Notes under the pieces: generated by a model | What the model saw: the letters and a program-made list of their open reading frames with translations, nothing else | Told to the model about the DNA's origin: nothing | Databases searched by the model: none | Part shown: positions 54,636 to 63,982 of the stretch, in pieces | Layout: each line of letters starts with the position of its first letter | Position numbering within the stretch: position 1 is the first letter of the stretch | DNA from: CAVVJA01 sp963779485 | GTDB lineage: Bacteria; Actinomycetota; Actinomycetes; Mycobacteriales; Jatrophihabitantaceae | DNA: 64,000 bases | Reading direction: 5' to 3' | Assembly: GCA_963779485.1 (NCBI GenBank) | Contig: CAVZYJ010000012.1 | Location: 102,322-166,321, forward strand | Position numbers and translations under genes: made by a program

Positions 54636-54662
54636 GCCGGACCTGCTCCTTCTGCTCTCGGG

Positions 54663-55061
54663 TCATCCGTCGGCAGCGGACAGCCTCTCGTTGTGTGGCC
54701 TGCCGTCCTCACCCAGGACGAACGATCGCAGGAGATGGTTCCAGCCGCAGTCCTGGCAGACCTCGACGACGTAGACGTCAAACTCCGCCAGGCGGCCCGC
54801 AAGGTAAGCCAGCTCGCCCATGGACTTGGCCTGGCCCGACGAATGCCCCAGTGCGTCGCCGTATACGTAGTGGACGTGCCGGATGCTCGCCTTGCGGCAG
54901 ACCGGGCAGGATTGCGCGCTGGGTTCGCCGTAGTGGCGCGCGGCCAGCTGCAAGTAGGGGTGGGCGTCACAGATGTCGGCGAGCGAGATCCGTCCGTTCG
55001 CGAGGTCAGCGAGCACCGCACGCCGCTGCAGCGTGTGGTCGACGACGTCGCGAGGTCTCAC
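54663..55061 (-). CDS. DUF5318 family zinc-ribbon-like protein
   Basis: A 132-residue protein equivalent to M. tuberculosis Rv0049. Two cysteine pairs, CPVC (about residue 52) and CQDC (about 101), suggest a zinc ribbon. Conserved segments are VDHTLQRRAVLADLANGRIS and YVYGDALGHSSGQAKSMGEL. The start is a GTG at 55061. It precedes the PBP gene by 27 bp and shares its operon, so a role connected with envelope growth is possible but unproven. Confidence 0.85.
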   Translation of the reverse strand: MRPRDVVDHTLQRRAVLADLANGRISLADICDAHPYLQLAARHYGEPSAQSCPVCRKASIRHVHYVYGDALGHSSGQAKSMGELAYLAGRLAEFDVYVVEVCQDCGWNHLLRSFVLGEDGRPHNERLSAADG

Positions 55062-55132
55062 GCTGCCAGGCTACGCGCGCAGCCGACATCGCTTCAGCAC
55101 TCCATCGAGAAACTCTCAGGTCATGATGAAGC

Positions 55133-55891
55133 GTGCCCTTCGACGACCTCGGCGTGCCGGTCAGCGTGCCCGGCACCGTGCGCAGAGTCGTATCGCTGGT
55201 CCCGTCGCTGACCGAGTCGGTGGCCGCGAGCCGGGCTGAGGTGCTCGTCGGCGCCACCAACTGGTGCACCCACCCGGCCGGGCTGGACGTGGTCCGAGTC
55301 GGGGGCACGAAGAACCCGGATGTGGCGCGGATCGTCAAGCTCGCGCCGGACCTGGTGCTGGCGAACGAGGAGGAGAACCGGGCGACGGATCTGGCCGCTC
55401 TGCGCGAGGCCGGCATCGCCGTGTGGGTGACGGTGATCCGGAGTGTCGCTGAGGCCTTCGCCTCGTTGACCCGGATGCTGGCCGTAGCCGGCCAATCGGC
55501 GACGCCCACCTGGCTGGCGGCCGCGGCGGCCGCGTGGCTCGACCCGCCGATCGGGCCCGAGCAGGAGGCCGCGATTCCCATCTGGCGCCGGCCGTGGATG
55601 GTGCTGGGATGCGACACCTTTGCTGGCGATGTACTCGCCCGATTGGGCGTCCGCAACCGCTTCGCCGGCCATTCGGAGCGTTATCCGCGGGTGGCGCTGT
55701 CCGATATCGTCCGAGCGCCGCTCGTCGTGCTCCCGGACGAGCCGTACCCCTTCGGTCCGGCCGACGGCCCGGAATGCTTTCCGAATTCGCGGGTCGCGCT
55801 CGTCAGCGGGCGACATCTCACCTGGTACGGGCCGTCCCTGGTGGAAGCTCCGGCCCTACTCGCCCGCCAACTGGCCGGCGATGTGTTCTAG
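55133..55891 (+). CDS. Helical-backbone metal receptor (BtuF-like) protein
   Basis: A 252-residue protein with the periplasmic-binding fold of cobalamin/siderophore receptors (TVRRVVSLVPSLTESVAASR, VVRVGGTKNPDVARIVKLAP, LVLANEEENRATDLAALREA). It lacks a signal peptide or lipobox, so it would be cytosolic. Many actinobacteria encode such soluble versions, presumably binding corrinoids or similar cofactors. The start is a GTG at 55133. It lies 10 bp before the acyl-CoA ligase gene, probably in one transcript. Confidence 0.8.
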   Translation: MPFDDLGVPVSVPGTVRRVVSLVPSLTESVAASRAEVLVGATNWCTHPAGLDVVRVGGTKNPDVARIVKLAPDLVLANEEENRATDLAALREAGIAVWVTVIRSVAEAFASLTRMLAVAGQSATPTWLAAAAAAWLDPPIGPEQEAAIPIWRRPWMVLGCDTFAGDVLARLGVRNRFAGHSERYPRVALSDIVRAPLVVLPDEPYPFGPADGPECFPNSRVALVSGRHLTWYGPSLVEAPALLARQLAGDVF

Positions 55892-55901
55892 CGTTTAGAG
55901 C

Positions 55902-57743
55902 ATGACAACGAGTGTCGCCAGCCCGGAAAAGGTCGATCTGTCCGTGATCGAGAATCGGGTGGCGTCGGTCGCCCGGCTGTTCCTCGATCGAGTGGCGGCC
56001 ACGCCGGCCAGCGAGGCCTACCGCTTTGCGTCCGGCGACAGCTGGGCGAGCGTCACCTGGAGCCAGGTCGGCGACCGGGTCCGCCGGCAGGCCGCCGGCT
56101 TGATCGCACTGGGCATAGAGCGCGAACAGCCCGTCGCGGTGGCGTCGGCCACCCGCTACGAGTGGGTGCTGGCTGACCTGGCCATCATGTGCGCCGGAGC
56201 GGCTACGACGACCGTGTACCCGACCACGACCGCCGAGGACGTCACGTTCATCATCTCGGACTCCGGCAGCCGGGTCGTCTTCGCCGAGGACGACGCGCAG
56301 ATTGACAAACTGCGGGACAACCGAAGCCAGCTGCCCGAGGTCGCGAAGGTGGTAACGATCGACGGAACAGCGGATGGGGACTGGGTGATCTCCCTCGCCG
56401 AACTCGAACGGCTCGGCGCGGACCTGCTCGCGGCGCAACCGACCGTGATCGACGACCGGGTCGCCGAGATCACTCACGACAGCCTGGCCACCCTCATCTA
56501 TACCTCGGGAACGACCGGGCGACCCAAGGGCGTGCGGCTGCTGCACTCGGCGTGGACCTACGAGGCCGCCTCCGTCGACACGCTCGGCCTGCTTCGGCCC
56601 GACGACCTGCAATATCTGTGGCTGCCGCTCTCGCACGTGTTCGGCAAGGTGCTGCTCACGCTGCCGCTGCAGATCGGCTTCCCCACCGCCATCGACGGGC
56701 GGGTTGACAAGATCGTGGACAACCTCGCCGTCGTGCGACCAACGTTCATGGGCGCCGCGCCCCGCATCTTCGAGAAGGCGCATGCCCGCATCGTGGCAAC
56801 CGGGCACGGGGAAGGCGGTATCAAAGCCAAGATCTTCGACTGGGCGTTCGACGTCGGGATCAAGGTCTCCCGAGCTCGGCAGGCCGGCCACCGCCCCTCG
56901 GCGCTCCTGACCGCGCAGCACGCGGTGGCCGATCGACTGGTGTTCAGCAAGATCCGGGAGCGGTTCGGTGGACGGCTGCGGTACTTCATCTCGGGTTCCG
57001 CTGCTCTCAACCGCGATGTCGCGGAATGGTTCGACGCCGCTGGCATCTTGATCCTCGAGGGCTACGGGATGACTGAGAGCAGCGCCGCGACATTCGTCAA
57101 CCGGCCGTCGGACTATGCGTTCGGCACGGTGGGCCACCCGCTTCCTGGCACTGAGGTCCGCATCGCCGCTGACGGCGAGGTGCTCATCAAGGGACCCGGG
57201 GTCATGGCCGGTTACCACAACCAGGACACGGCCACGGCTGAAGCGCTCGACGCCGACGGCTGGTTGCACACCGGTGACATCGGCGAACTCGCTCCCAACG
57301 GGGCCTTGCGGATCACCGATCGCAAGAAGGACATGTTCAAGACCTCGAACGGCAAGTACGTGGCCCCGTCGGCTATCGACGCCACCTTCAAGGGCATCTG
57401 CCCGTACGTCAGCCAGCTCGTGATCGACGGTGAGGGCCGCAGCTACTGCGTCGCGTTGATCGCGCTCGATGCCGACGCCGTGCACGCCTGGGCGAACGAG
57501 AACGGCATGCGCGGTGCCGCGTTCGACCAGGTGGCGACCTCGGAGTCCTTCCGGGAGACGATGCAGGGCTATGTCGACACCCTGAACGGTCAACTCAACC
57601 GCTGGGAGTCCATCAAGAAGTTCGCCATCCTCAACCGTGAGCTGACAGTGGAGGACGGTGAGATCACGCCCAGCATGAAACTGCGCCGCAAGATCGTCAT
57701 CGACCGGTACCGCGGCACCCTGGACGCGCTCTACGGCGATTGA
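55902..57743 (+). CDS. Long-chain fatty-acid-CoA ligase (FadD-like)
   Basis: A 613-residue AMP-forming ligase. It has the P-loop LIYTSGTTGRPKGVRLLH, GYGMTESSAATFVNRP, the GWLHTGDIGELAPNGAL aspartate, and the terminal region RKKDMFKTSNGKYVAPSAID. The order and the long linker match FadD15-type long-chain acyl-CoA synthetases. It activates long-chain acids for beta-oxidation or lipid synthesis. The start ATG at 55902 comes 10 bp after the previous gene. It is followed by hairpin element D and the convergent Fe-S gene. Confidence 0.9.
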   Translation: MTTSVASPEKVDLSVIENRVASVARLFLDRVAATPASEAYRFASGDSWASVTWSQVGDRVRRQAAGLIALGIEREQPVAVASATRYEWVLADLAIMCAGAATTTVYPTTTAEDVTFIISDSGSRVVFAEDDAQIDKLRDNRSQLPEVAKVVTIDGTADGDWVISLAELERLGADLLAAQPTVIDDRVAEITHDSLATLIYTSGTTGRPKGVRLLHSAWTYEAASVDTLGLLRPDDLQYLWLPLSHVFGKVLLTLPLQIGFPTAIDGRVDKIVDNLAVVRPTFMGAAPRIFEKAHARIVATGHGEGGIKAKIFDWAFDVGIKVSRARQAGHRPSALLTAQHAVADRLVFSKIRERFGGRLRYFISGSAALNRDVAEWFDAAGILILEGYGMTESSAATFVNRPSDYAFGTVGHPLPGTEVRIAADGEVLIKGPGVMAGYHNQDTATAEALDADGWLHTGDIGELAPNGALRITDRKKDMFKTSNGKYVAPSAIDATFKGICPYVSQLVIDGEGRSYCVALIALDADAVHAWANENGMRGAAFDQVATSESFRETMQGYVDTLNGQLNRWESIKKFAILNRELTVEDGEITPSMKLRRKIVIDRYRGTLDALYGD

Positions 57744-57772
57744 GGCTGTGCGGCTGCTTCCCACCGCTCGTC

Positions 57773-57819
57773 GTGACCTTGGACTTGCTGCCCTATGGCG
57801 ACGATAAGTCCAAGATCAC
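57773..57819 (+). repeat. Dispersed hairpin element, copy D
   Basis: GTGACCTTGGACTT (57773-57786) pairs with AAGTCCAAGATCAC (57806-57819), with one G-T type difference, and a 19-nt loop. It lies between the convergent ligase and Fe-S genes. The loop is similar to the reverse complement of copy C's loop. Confidence 0.85.
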
Positions 57820-57862
57820 AAAGGACTGAGCGCGGTTCAGGGCGGCGTTTCCTCACGGGACA

Positions 57863-60059
57863 CTAGCTCTCCAGGGAACGCTGCAGGATCTGCGCGACAT
57901 CGAGCACCTGGACGTCCTCGCGGGCGTTGCCGTCGGCCTGCTTGGCGGTGACCGCGTCGGTGAGCATGACCATGCAGAACGGGCAGGCGGTCGAGATCAG
58001 GTCGGGGTCGAGGCCGAGCGCTTCCTCGGTGCGCTCGATGTTGATCCGCTTGCCGATCTTCTCCTCCATCCAGAACCGCGCACCACCGGCGCCGCAGCAG
58101 AAGCCGCGGTCCTTGCAGCGATGCATCTCCTGGGAGGTAAGCGCGGGCACGGCATCGAGCACCTCGCGCGGCGGCGCGTAGACCTTGTTGTGCCGGCCGA
58201 GGTAGCACGGGTCGTGGTAGGTGACGTTCGCGTCGACCGGCTTGACCGGCGTGAGCCGCCCGTCGGCCACGAGGCGGCGGAGCAGTTGGGTGTGGTGCAC
58301 GACGTCGAAGTGGCCGCCGAGCTGCGGGTACTCGTTGGCCAGCGTGTTGAAGCAGTGCGGGCAGGTCGCGACGATCTTCAACGGTGCGGCCCGAGTGATC
58401 GAGTTCAGCGTCTCGACGTTCTGCATGCCGAGCATCTGGAACAGGAACTCGTTGCCGAGCCGTCGGGCCGGGTCGCCGGTGCAGGTTTCGCGCCGCACCG
58501 AGCATCGCGAACTTGACGCCGGCGGTGTGCAGCAGCTCGGCGACCGCGCGGGTGACCTTCTTCGACCGGTCCTCCAAGGCGCCCGCGCAGCCGACCCAGA
58601 ACAGGTAGTCGATGTCGGCCGGCAGCCGCTCGCCGGGGATGGCGCGGGGGACCTCGAAGTCGAGCCCGTCCGTCCACTCCTCACGACCGCGATCGGCGAG
58701 GCCCCACGGGATTGCCCTTGTTCTCGAGGTTGCGCAGCATGACGCCGGCCTCGGACGGGAACGCCGACTCGATCAGCACCTGGTAGCGGCGCATGTCGAC
58801 GATGTGGTCGATGTGCTCGATGTCGACCGGGCACTGCTCGACGCACGCGCCGCAGGTGGTGCACGACCACAGCACGTCCGGGTCGATGACGCCGAACGAT
58901 GCCGCGTCGCCGACCAGCGGGCGCAGCGCCTGGCCGGGACCGGAGCCCTCGAGGCGGGGGTAGCCCGCCTCCGGGACATGATGCGAGTCGGACGGCGCGT
59001 TCTCGGCCGCCGTGGCCAGATCCGGCGCGTCGTCGGGCACCGTCGTACCGTCGAGGAGGTACGGCGCCTTCGCGAACAGGTGGTCGCGCAGATCCATGAT
59101 CACGAGCTTCGGCGACAGCGGCTTGCCGGTGTTCCACGCCGGGCACTGCGACTGGCAGCGCCCGCACTCGGTGCAGGTCGCGAAGTCGAGATAGCCCTTC
59201 CAGGTGAAGTCCTCGATCTTGCCCCGGCCGAACATCGTGTCCTCGCTCAGGTTCTCGACATCGGAGAAGTCGATCGGAGCGCCTGTTCGTCGGCCACCGG
59301 CAGCAGCGCGCCCAGCCCGTCGGGCAACCGCTTGGTCGTGACGTTGAGCGGGGCGATCGCGATGTGCAGGTGCTTGGAGTAGACGACGATGATCGCGAAG
59401 CCGAAGATCACCGCCATCTGAGCGAGCAGGAAGAACGTCTCGATGCCCTGGTTGTAGGCGCCGTCGCCGAGCAGCTGCGCGACGGCGTAGGACGCGAACG
59501 GCGCCTTCGACGTGCCGAACGGGAAGTGCCCGGTGTTGTACTGCGCGCCGCGATAGAGCAGCAGGGTGACGATGACCAGCGTGATCATGCCGAGGATCAC
59601 CCAGGCCGGTCCGGTGTGCGATCCGTAGAACCGGCTCGCCCGGTGCTGGCGCTCCGGCGCGTTCCTCAGCCGGATGACGGCGAAGATGATCAGCGCCACC
59701 AGCACGGCGACCGCGAAGAAGTCCTCGAGGAAGCCGAGCCATCGGGCGTGACCGAAGAACGGGAAGGCGAAGTCCTCGCTGATCACCAACGCCCCGTAGG
59801 CCTCGACGATCGTGATGGCGAGGACGATGAAGCCCCAGAACGTGAAGAAGTGCGCGACGCCGGGCACCGTCCACCGGAGCAGGCGACGCTGCCCGAACAC
59901 CTCGACAAGCTGGGCGCGCACTCGGTCGCCGATTCTGTCGGTGCGCCCGGGCGCCGGCTGGCCAGACCGGATCAGCCGGGTCAACCACCCGACCCGGCGG
60001 CCGGCGACCACGATCGTGACCGCGAGCATCAACAGGGCGAGCGTGAGGCGCAGCGCCAC
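57863..60059 (-). pseudogene. Membrane-bound (Fe-S) oxidoreductase with three frameshifts
   Basis: Four reading frames join into one protein of about 730 residues. An N-terminal membrane part (VAHFFTFWGFIVLAITIVEA and further helices, to about 59280) is followed by a ferredoxin-like part with CTECGRCQSQCP and CTTCGACVEQCP (to about 58709). Then comes the segment LFWVGCAGALEDRSKKVTRA (to about 58496), and finally two CCG-type cysteine motifs including YHDPCYLGRHN and CCGAGGARFW, to TAG at 57863. This is the heterodisulfide-reductase/GlpC-like family, equivalent to M. tuberculosis Rv0338c. Each junction needs only a one- or two-base change, so errors in the assembly are as likely as true decay. 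Confidence 0.75.
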
Positions 60060-60329
60060 GGGTCCTCCTGCGACGTCGCTGGGTTCGGGCCAACGGCCGC
60101 AGCTTATGCTCTGGCGGCCATCGGTGCGCCGATCGGTGCCGGCGACGACATGTGGAGTTCGTCTAAGCTCGTGTCCACTGAGAGCTACGAGGCTGGTAGA
60201 TCACGCGCGATGTCATATGACTATGCAAGGGTTAGGGATGCCGGCACGGCAACGCGCCCGCTGTGAACCGTCACCGCCTGTCGATGTCCCTCGACGGAAG
60301 GCCGTCAGTCCCCTCATGAGGCATTCGCC

Positions 60330-61484
60330 ATGATCCGATTCGAGGCCGTCACCAAGACATATCCGGACGGCACGGTGGCCGTCGACCATCTGGAGCTGGA
60401 GGCGCCGTCCGGCCAGATCACCGTCCTGGTCGGGCCGTCGGGATGTGGCAAGACGACCAGTCTGCGAATGATCAACCGGATGATCGATCCGACCAGCGGC
60501 CGCATCTGGCTCGACGATCAGGACACTGCGACCGTGCCCCCCGCCCAGCTGCGCCGGGGCATCGGCTACGTCATCCAGCACGCCGGGCTGTTCCCGCACC
60601 GCACGGTCGTCGACAACATCGCGACCGTGCCGCTCCTGCTCGGGCAGGACAAGCGCGCGGCTCGCCAGCGGGCCATGCAGCTGCTCGAGCAGGTCGGGTC
60701 TGCCGGACGCCCTGGCCAAGCGCTACCCGGCGCAGCTGTCCGGCGGACAGCAGCAGCGCGTCGGGGTGGCGCGAGCGCTCGCGGCCGATCCGCCGGTGAT
60801 GTTGATGGACGAGCCGTTCAGCGCGGTCGACCCGGTCGTGCGCGAGCCAGCTGCAGGACGAGTTCCTGCGGCTGCAGGGCGAGCTGGGCAAGACCATCGT
60901 CTTCGTCACGCACGACATCGACGAGGCGATCAAGCTGGGCGACCGGTCGCCGTGCTGCGCGTCGGCGGCACGCTCGCGCAACTCGCGCCCGCGGCCGAGC
61001 TGCTGTCGCGTCCGGCCGACGCGTTCGTCGCCGGATTCGTCGGCCGCGACCGCGGCTATCGCGCGCTCGGCTTCACCGCGGCAGGAGCTCTCCCGCTCAG
61101 AGACGAGGCGACCGTGCCCGCTCGGCCTGGACCTGGCCGACGCGCTTCGTCGGGCCGAAGACGGCTGGGTTCTCGTCGTCGACGACGACAATCGGCCGCA
61201 GGGCTGGCTGGGCCTCACCGGCGTCGCCAAGCGACGCATTGCGCGGTCCCGTGACGGCCGACCTGCTCAACCTCGGCGGCACGCTCGCCACCGCCGACGG
61301 CACGCTCCGGGCGGCGCTGGACGCCGCACTCTCCTCGCCGAGCGGCCGCGGGGTCGTCGTCGACGCGGACGAGCGCTTCCTCGGCACGGTCTCGGCCTCG
61401 CAGGTGCTGGCTCGCATCGAGGAGCAGGCGTCCGCCGCACGGACCGCTCGCTCCGAGCTCGCCGTTGCCGCCCCGGAGGCCTGA
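60330..61484 (+). pseudogene. Osmoprotectant ABC transporter ATP-binding protein, frameshifted
   Basis: The gene encodes a glycine-betaine/choline-type (OpuCA/ProV) ATPase. It starts MIRFEAVTKTYPDGTVAVDH, with Walker A VGPSGCGKTTSLRM. The frame breaks near 60698 and the correct sequence resumes in another frame (AKRYPAQLSGGQQQRVGVAR, MLMDEPFSAVDP). Further one-base shifts near 60846, 60949, 61110 and 61235 are needed to follow the family to the C-terminal CBS-like part, ending at TGA 61482. As five shifts in one gene beside intact permease genes are unusual, sequence quality is suspected. Confidence 0.75.
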
Positions 61485-62138
61485 GTGGAGGTTTGGGATT
61501 ACTTCCGCAGCAACCAGGGCGACGTCCTGCACTGGCTGTGGAACAACGCTTGGCTGGCAGGCGTACCACTCGTGATCGGGTTCGTGCTCGCCCTGCCGCT
61601 CGGCTACCTCGCGTCGAGATACCGGTGGATCTATCCGCCGACCGTGACTGCCACCGGCCTGCTCTACACGATCCCGTCGCTGGCCCTGTTCATCCTACTT
61701 CCCGGCCTGCTCCACACGAAGATTCTCAATCCGCTCAATGTGGCGGTCGCGCTCACGATCTACACGCTGGCCCTGCTGGTGCGGGTCGTCGCCGACGCGC
61801 TCAACGCCGTCCCGGCCGAGACGCGCAGCTCCGCGACCGCGATGGGCTATACGCCCCGGCAACGGCTGTTTGGTGTCGAGCTGCCGCTCGCCGTGCCCGT
61901 CATCGCCGCCGGCCTGCGGGTCGCCGCGGTGTCCAACGTGAGCCTGGTGTCGGTGGCCGCGATCATCGGCGTCCCCCAGTTGGGGCAACTGTTCACCTCG
62001 GGCTTCCAGACGTTCTCCAACGCGCCGATCATCCTCGGCCTGATCCTGGTCCTCCTGCTCGCCTTCGCCTTCGACGCTGTGATCCTTCTCGTGGCGCGTG
62101 CCTTGACGCCATGGCAACGGGTCATTCAGGCGCGGTGA
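61485..62138 (+). CDS. Osmoprotectant ABC transporter permease (OpuCB-like)
   Basis: A 217-residue permease with six hydrophobic segments, including FRSNQGDVLHWLWNNAWLAG at the start and the BPD_transp_1 loop ALNAVPAETRSSATAMGYTP RQ-type EAA motif. The GTG at 61485 directly follows the TGA of the ATPase gene (TGAGTG), showing tight coupling. It acts with the neighbouring permease and ATPase in uptake of glycine betaine, choline or similar compatible solutes. Confidence 0.88.
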   Translation: MEVWDYFRSNQGDVLHWLWNNAWLAGVPLVIGFVLALPLGYLASRYRWIYPPTVTATGLLYTIPSLALFILLPGLLHTKILNPLNVAVALTIYTLALLVRVVADALNAVPAETRSSATAMGYTPRQRLFGVELPLAVPVIAAGLRVAAVSNVSLVSVAAIIGVPQLGQLFTSGFQTFSNAPIILGLILVLLLAFAFDAVILLVARALTPWQRVIQAR

Positions 62139-62144
62139 TCGGCC

Positions 62145-62936
62145 ATGGACTCGTCGCTGAGCTTCGCCAACGTCCTCAAGTGGCTCAACGATCCCGCCAA
62201 CTGGCAGGGCCCGGACGGGGTGGTCGCGCGGATGGGGGAACAGGTCTACTACGCGGTCATCGCCGTGATCATCGCCGTCGTCATCGCGATCCCGCTGGGC
62301 CTCGTCATCGGCCACACCGGCCGAGGCGTGGTCGTCGTCGCGGGCATGGCCAACGCGCTTCGCGCCATCCCGACGTTCGGCCTACTCATTTATCTCGTGG
62401 TGCTCATCTCGCCCAAGATCCACAGCCGGGGTGAGCTCCCGTATTTGCTTCCGACCGAGATCGTCCTGGTACTGCTGGCGATTCCGCCGATACTGACCAG
62501 TACCTACGCCGGCGTGCAGAACGTCGACCCCGTCGTGCGCGACGCGGCCAAGGGCATGGGCATGACCGGCTCACAGGTCGTCCGCAAGGTCGAGTTCCCC
62601 AACGCTCTGCCCCTCGTGCTATCCGGTACCCGCAGCGCCACCCTGCAAGTGATCGCCACGGCCACCGTGGCGGCCTACGTGACCCTCGGCGGGCTGGGCC
62701 GATACCTCGTGGACGGGCTGTCCCAGCTGAACGACCCGCAGGCCGGTTATCCGGCGATGGCCGCCGGCGCGATCCTCGTCGCGCTGCTCGCGATCGTGGC
62801 CGACTTGTTATTCGCCGTCGCCCAGCGATTCCTCGTGCCTCGCGGGGTATCCGGGCGATTCCGTACTACGGCAAAGGCCGTGCGACCAACGGCCTTGTCG
62901 GCCAGCTCGGCGGAGGTGACGGTTGCGTCGCGTTGA
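62145..62936 (+). CDS. Osmoprotectant ABC transporter permease (OpuCD-like)
   Basis: A 263-residue second permease, 6 bp after the first. The EAA-type loop reads VRDAAKGMGMTGSQVVRKVE, and hydrophobic segments such as AGAILVALLAIVADLLFAVA are visible. The last 35 residues are a polar extension not shared with the first permease. The heterodimeric permease pair with separate ATPase and binding protein is the OpuC/ProXVWZ-like arrangement. Confidence 0.88.
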   Translation: MDSSLSFANVLKWLNDPANWQGPDGVVARMGEQVYYAVIAVIIAVVIAIPLGLVIGHTGRGVVVVAGMANALRAIPTFGLLIYLVVLISPKIHSRGELPYLLPTEIVLVLLAIPPILTSTYAGVQNVDPVVRDAAKGMGMTGSQVVRKVEFPNALPLVLSGTRSATLQVIATATVAAYVTLGGLGRYLVDGLSQLNDPQAGYPAMAAGAILVALLAIVADLLFAVAQRFLVPRGVSGRFRTTAKAVRPTALSASSAEVTVASR

Positions 62937-62987
62937 TTACGCCGGTCACCTAAATTACTCAGTTCGCCATTGACGGGAGAAGACCAG

Positions 62988-63982
62988 ATGAAGCGGATCT
63001 ATGTGCTGTTCTGCGCGGTGTTGGGGCTCGTCCTGGCGCTGACGGGGTGTGGGAGTAGTGGAAGCTCGGGTGGGGCGACGACGGCCGCCGCGGGGGCAGT
63101 TCGGGGGGGTCGTCGTGTGCGGGTTCGTCGTCTTCGGCCGGGGCGGGTGGTGGGTCGGCGGCCGGGTCGGGTGGCGGGTCGGGGGCGGCTAGTTTCCCGG
63201 CTGGGACGGGGTCGATCACGATCGGGTCGGCGGCGTTCCCGGAGAATGTGCTGTTGGCCGATATTTACGCCGGTGCGTTGAGCGCGAAGGGCGTGAAGGT
63301 GTCGAAGAAGCTGCAGATCGGTGAGCGCCCGGTCTATATCAAGGCGTTGCAGGACGGGTCGATCGACATGGTGCCGGAGTATTCCGGTTCGATCCTGTCG
63401 TATTTCGACAAGTCGGCGACGGCGACGTCTCCGGAGGCGGTGTATGCGGCTTTGCAGCAGAAGCTGCCGACGACGCTTGCGGTGTTGAACTTCGCGCAAG
63501 CCGAGGACAAGGACACGATCGTGGTCACGCAGGACACGGCGACGAAGTACAACCTGCGTACGTTGGCTGATCTGTGCCCGGTGGCCGGTCAGCTGACGCT
63601 GGGTGCGCCCAAGCAGTTCCAGACTCGACCGGACGGCGTGCCGGCCCTCAAGAGCATCTACGGCATCAACTTCAAGGCGTTCAAGCCGCTGGACACCGGC
63701 GGCCCGGTCACCGTCAGTGCTCCGGCTCCAGCGCAACCTGCAGCACCGGTCCATAACGACGCCGATGCCCTGAAGAAATCCTCGCTGGTTTTCGTTCGCA
63801 ACAATTCGGGCGCTTCCGCGAGCGCGTATCGGCCGGTGTCCATGATGGCGCAGCCAGCCCTTCTGGAACGAAAAGGAGCCGCTCTTCTCCCTGAGTGGCA
63901 GCCGCCTCGTCGCACGGCTGCAATCCACCGCAAGCACGGCAGTCAAAGCACCCGTGGCTGCCGCGATCGAATACAACTATGA
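62988..63982 (+). pseudogene. Osmoprotectant-binding lipoprotein, frameshifted and hybrid at its 3' end
   Basis: The ATG at 62988 (ribosome-binding site GGGAGA) gives a lipoprotein signal peptide, YVLFCAVLGLVLALTGCGSS, with the lipobox LTGC. The frame is lost in a G-run at about 63092-63096; one missing G would restore a serine/glycine-rich linker and then SITIGSAAFPENVLLADIYA, the start of the OpuCC/ProX-type domain. It continues well (GSIDMVPEYSGSILSYFD, LRTLADLCPVAGQLTLGAPK) until about 63717 (LDTGGPVTVS). After that no further similarity to the family is seen, although about 80 residues should follow, so the 3' end appears replaced. Confidence 0.65.

Noticed and set aside
55818..57764. 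648-codon minus-strand open frame opposite the acyl-CoA ligase
   Set aside because: It is antisense to a complete ligase gene with all motifs; composition is shadow-like.
59364..60266. 300-codon plus-strand frame opposite the Fe-S oxidoreductase
   Set aside because: Highly charged low-complexity translation without any recognisable domain; the minus strand encodes conserved membrane helices.
63118..63190. GT-rich serine/glycine repeat as a possible satellite or CRISPR-like array
   Set aside because: It encodes a low-complexity linker after the lipobox of the binding protein in the restored frame; there are no regular repeats with unique spacers.
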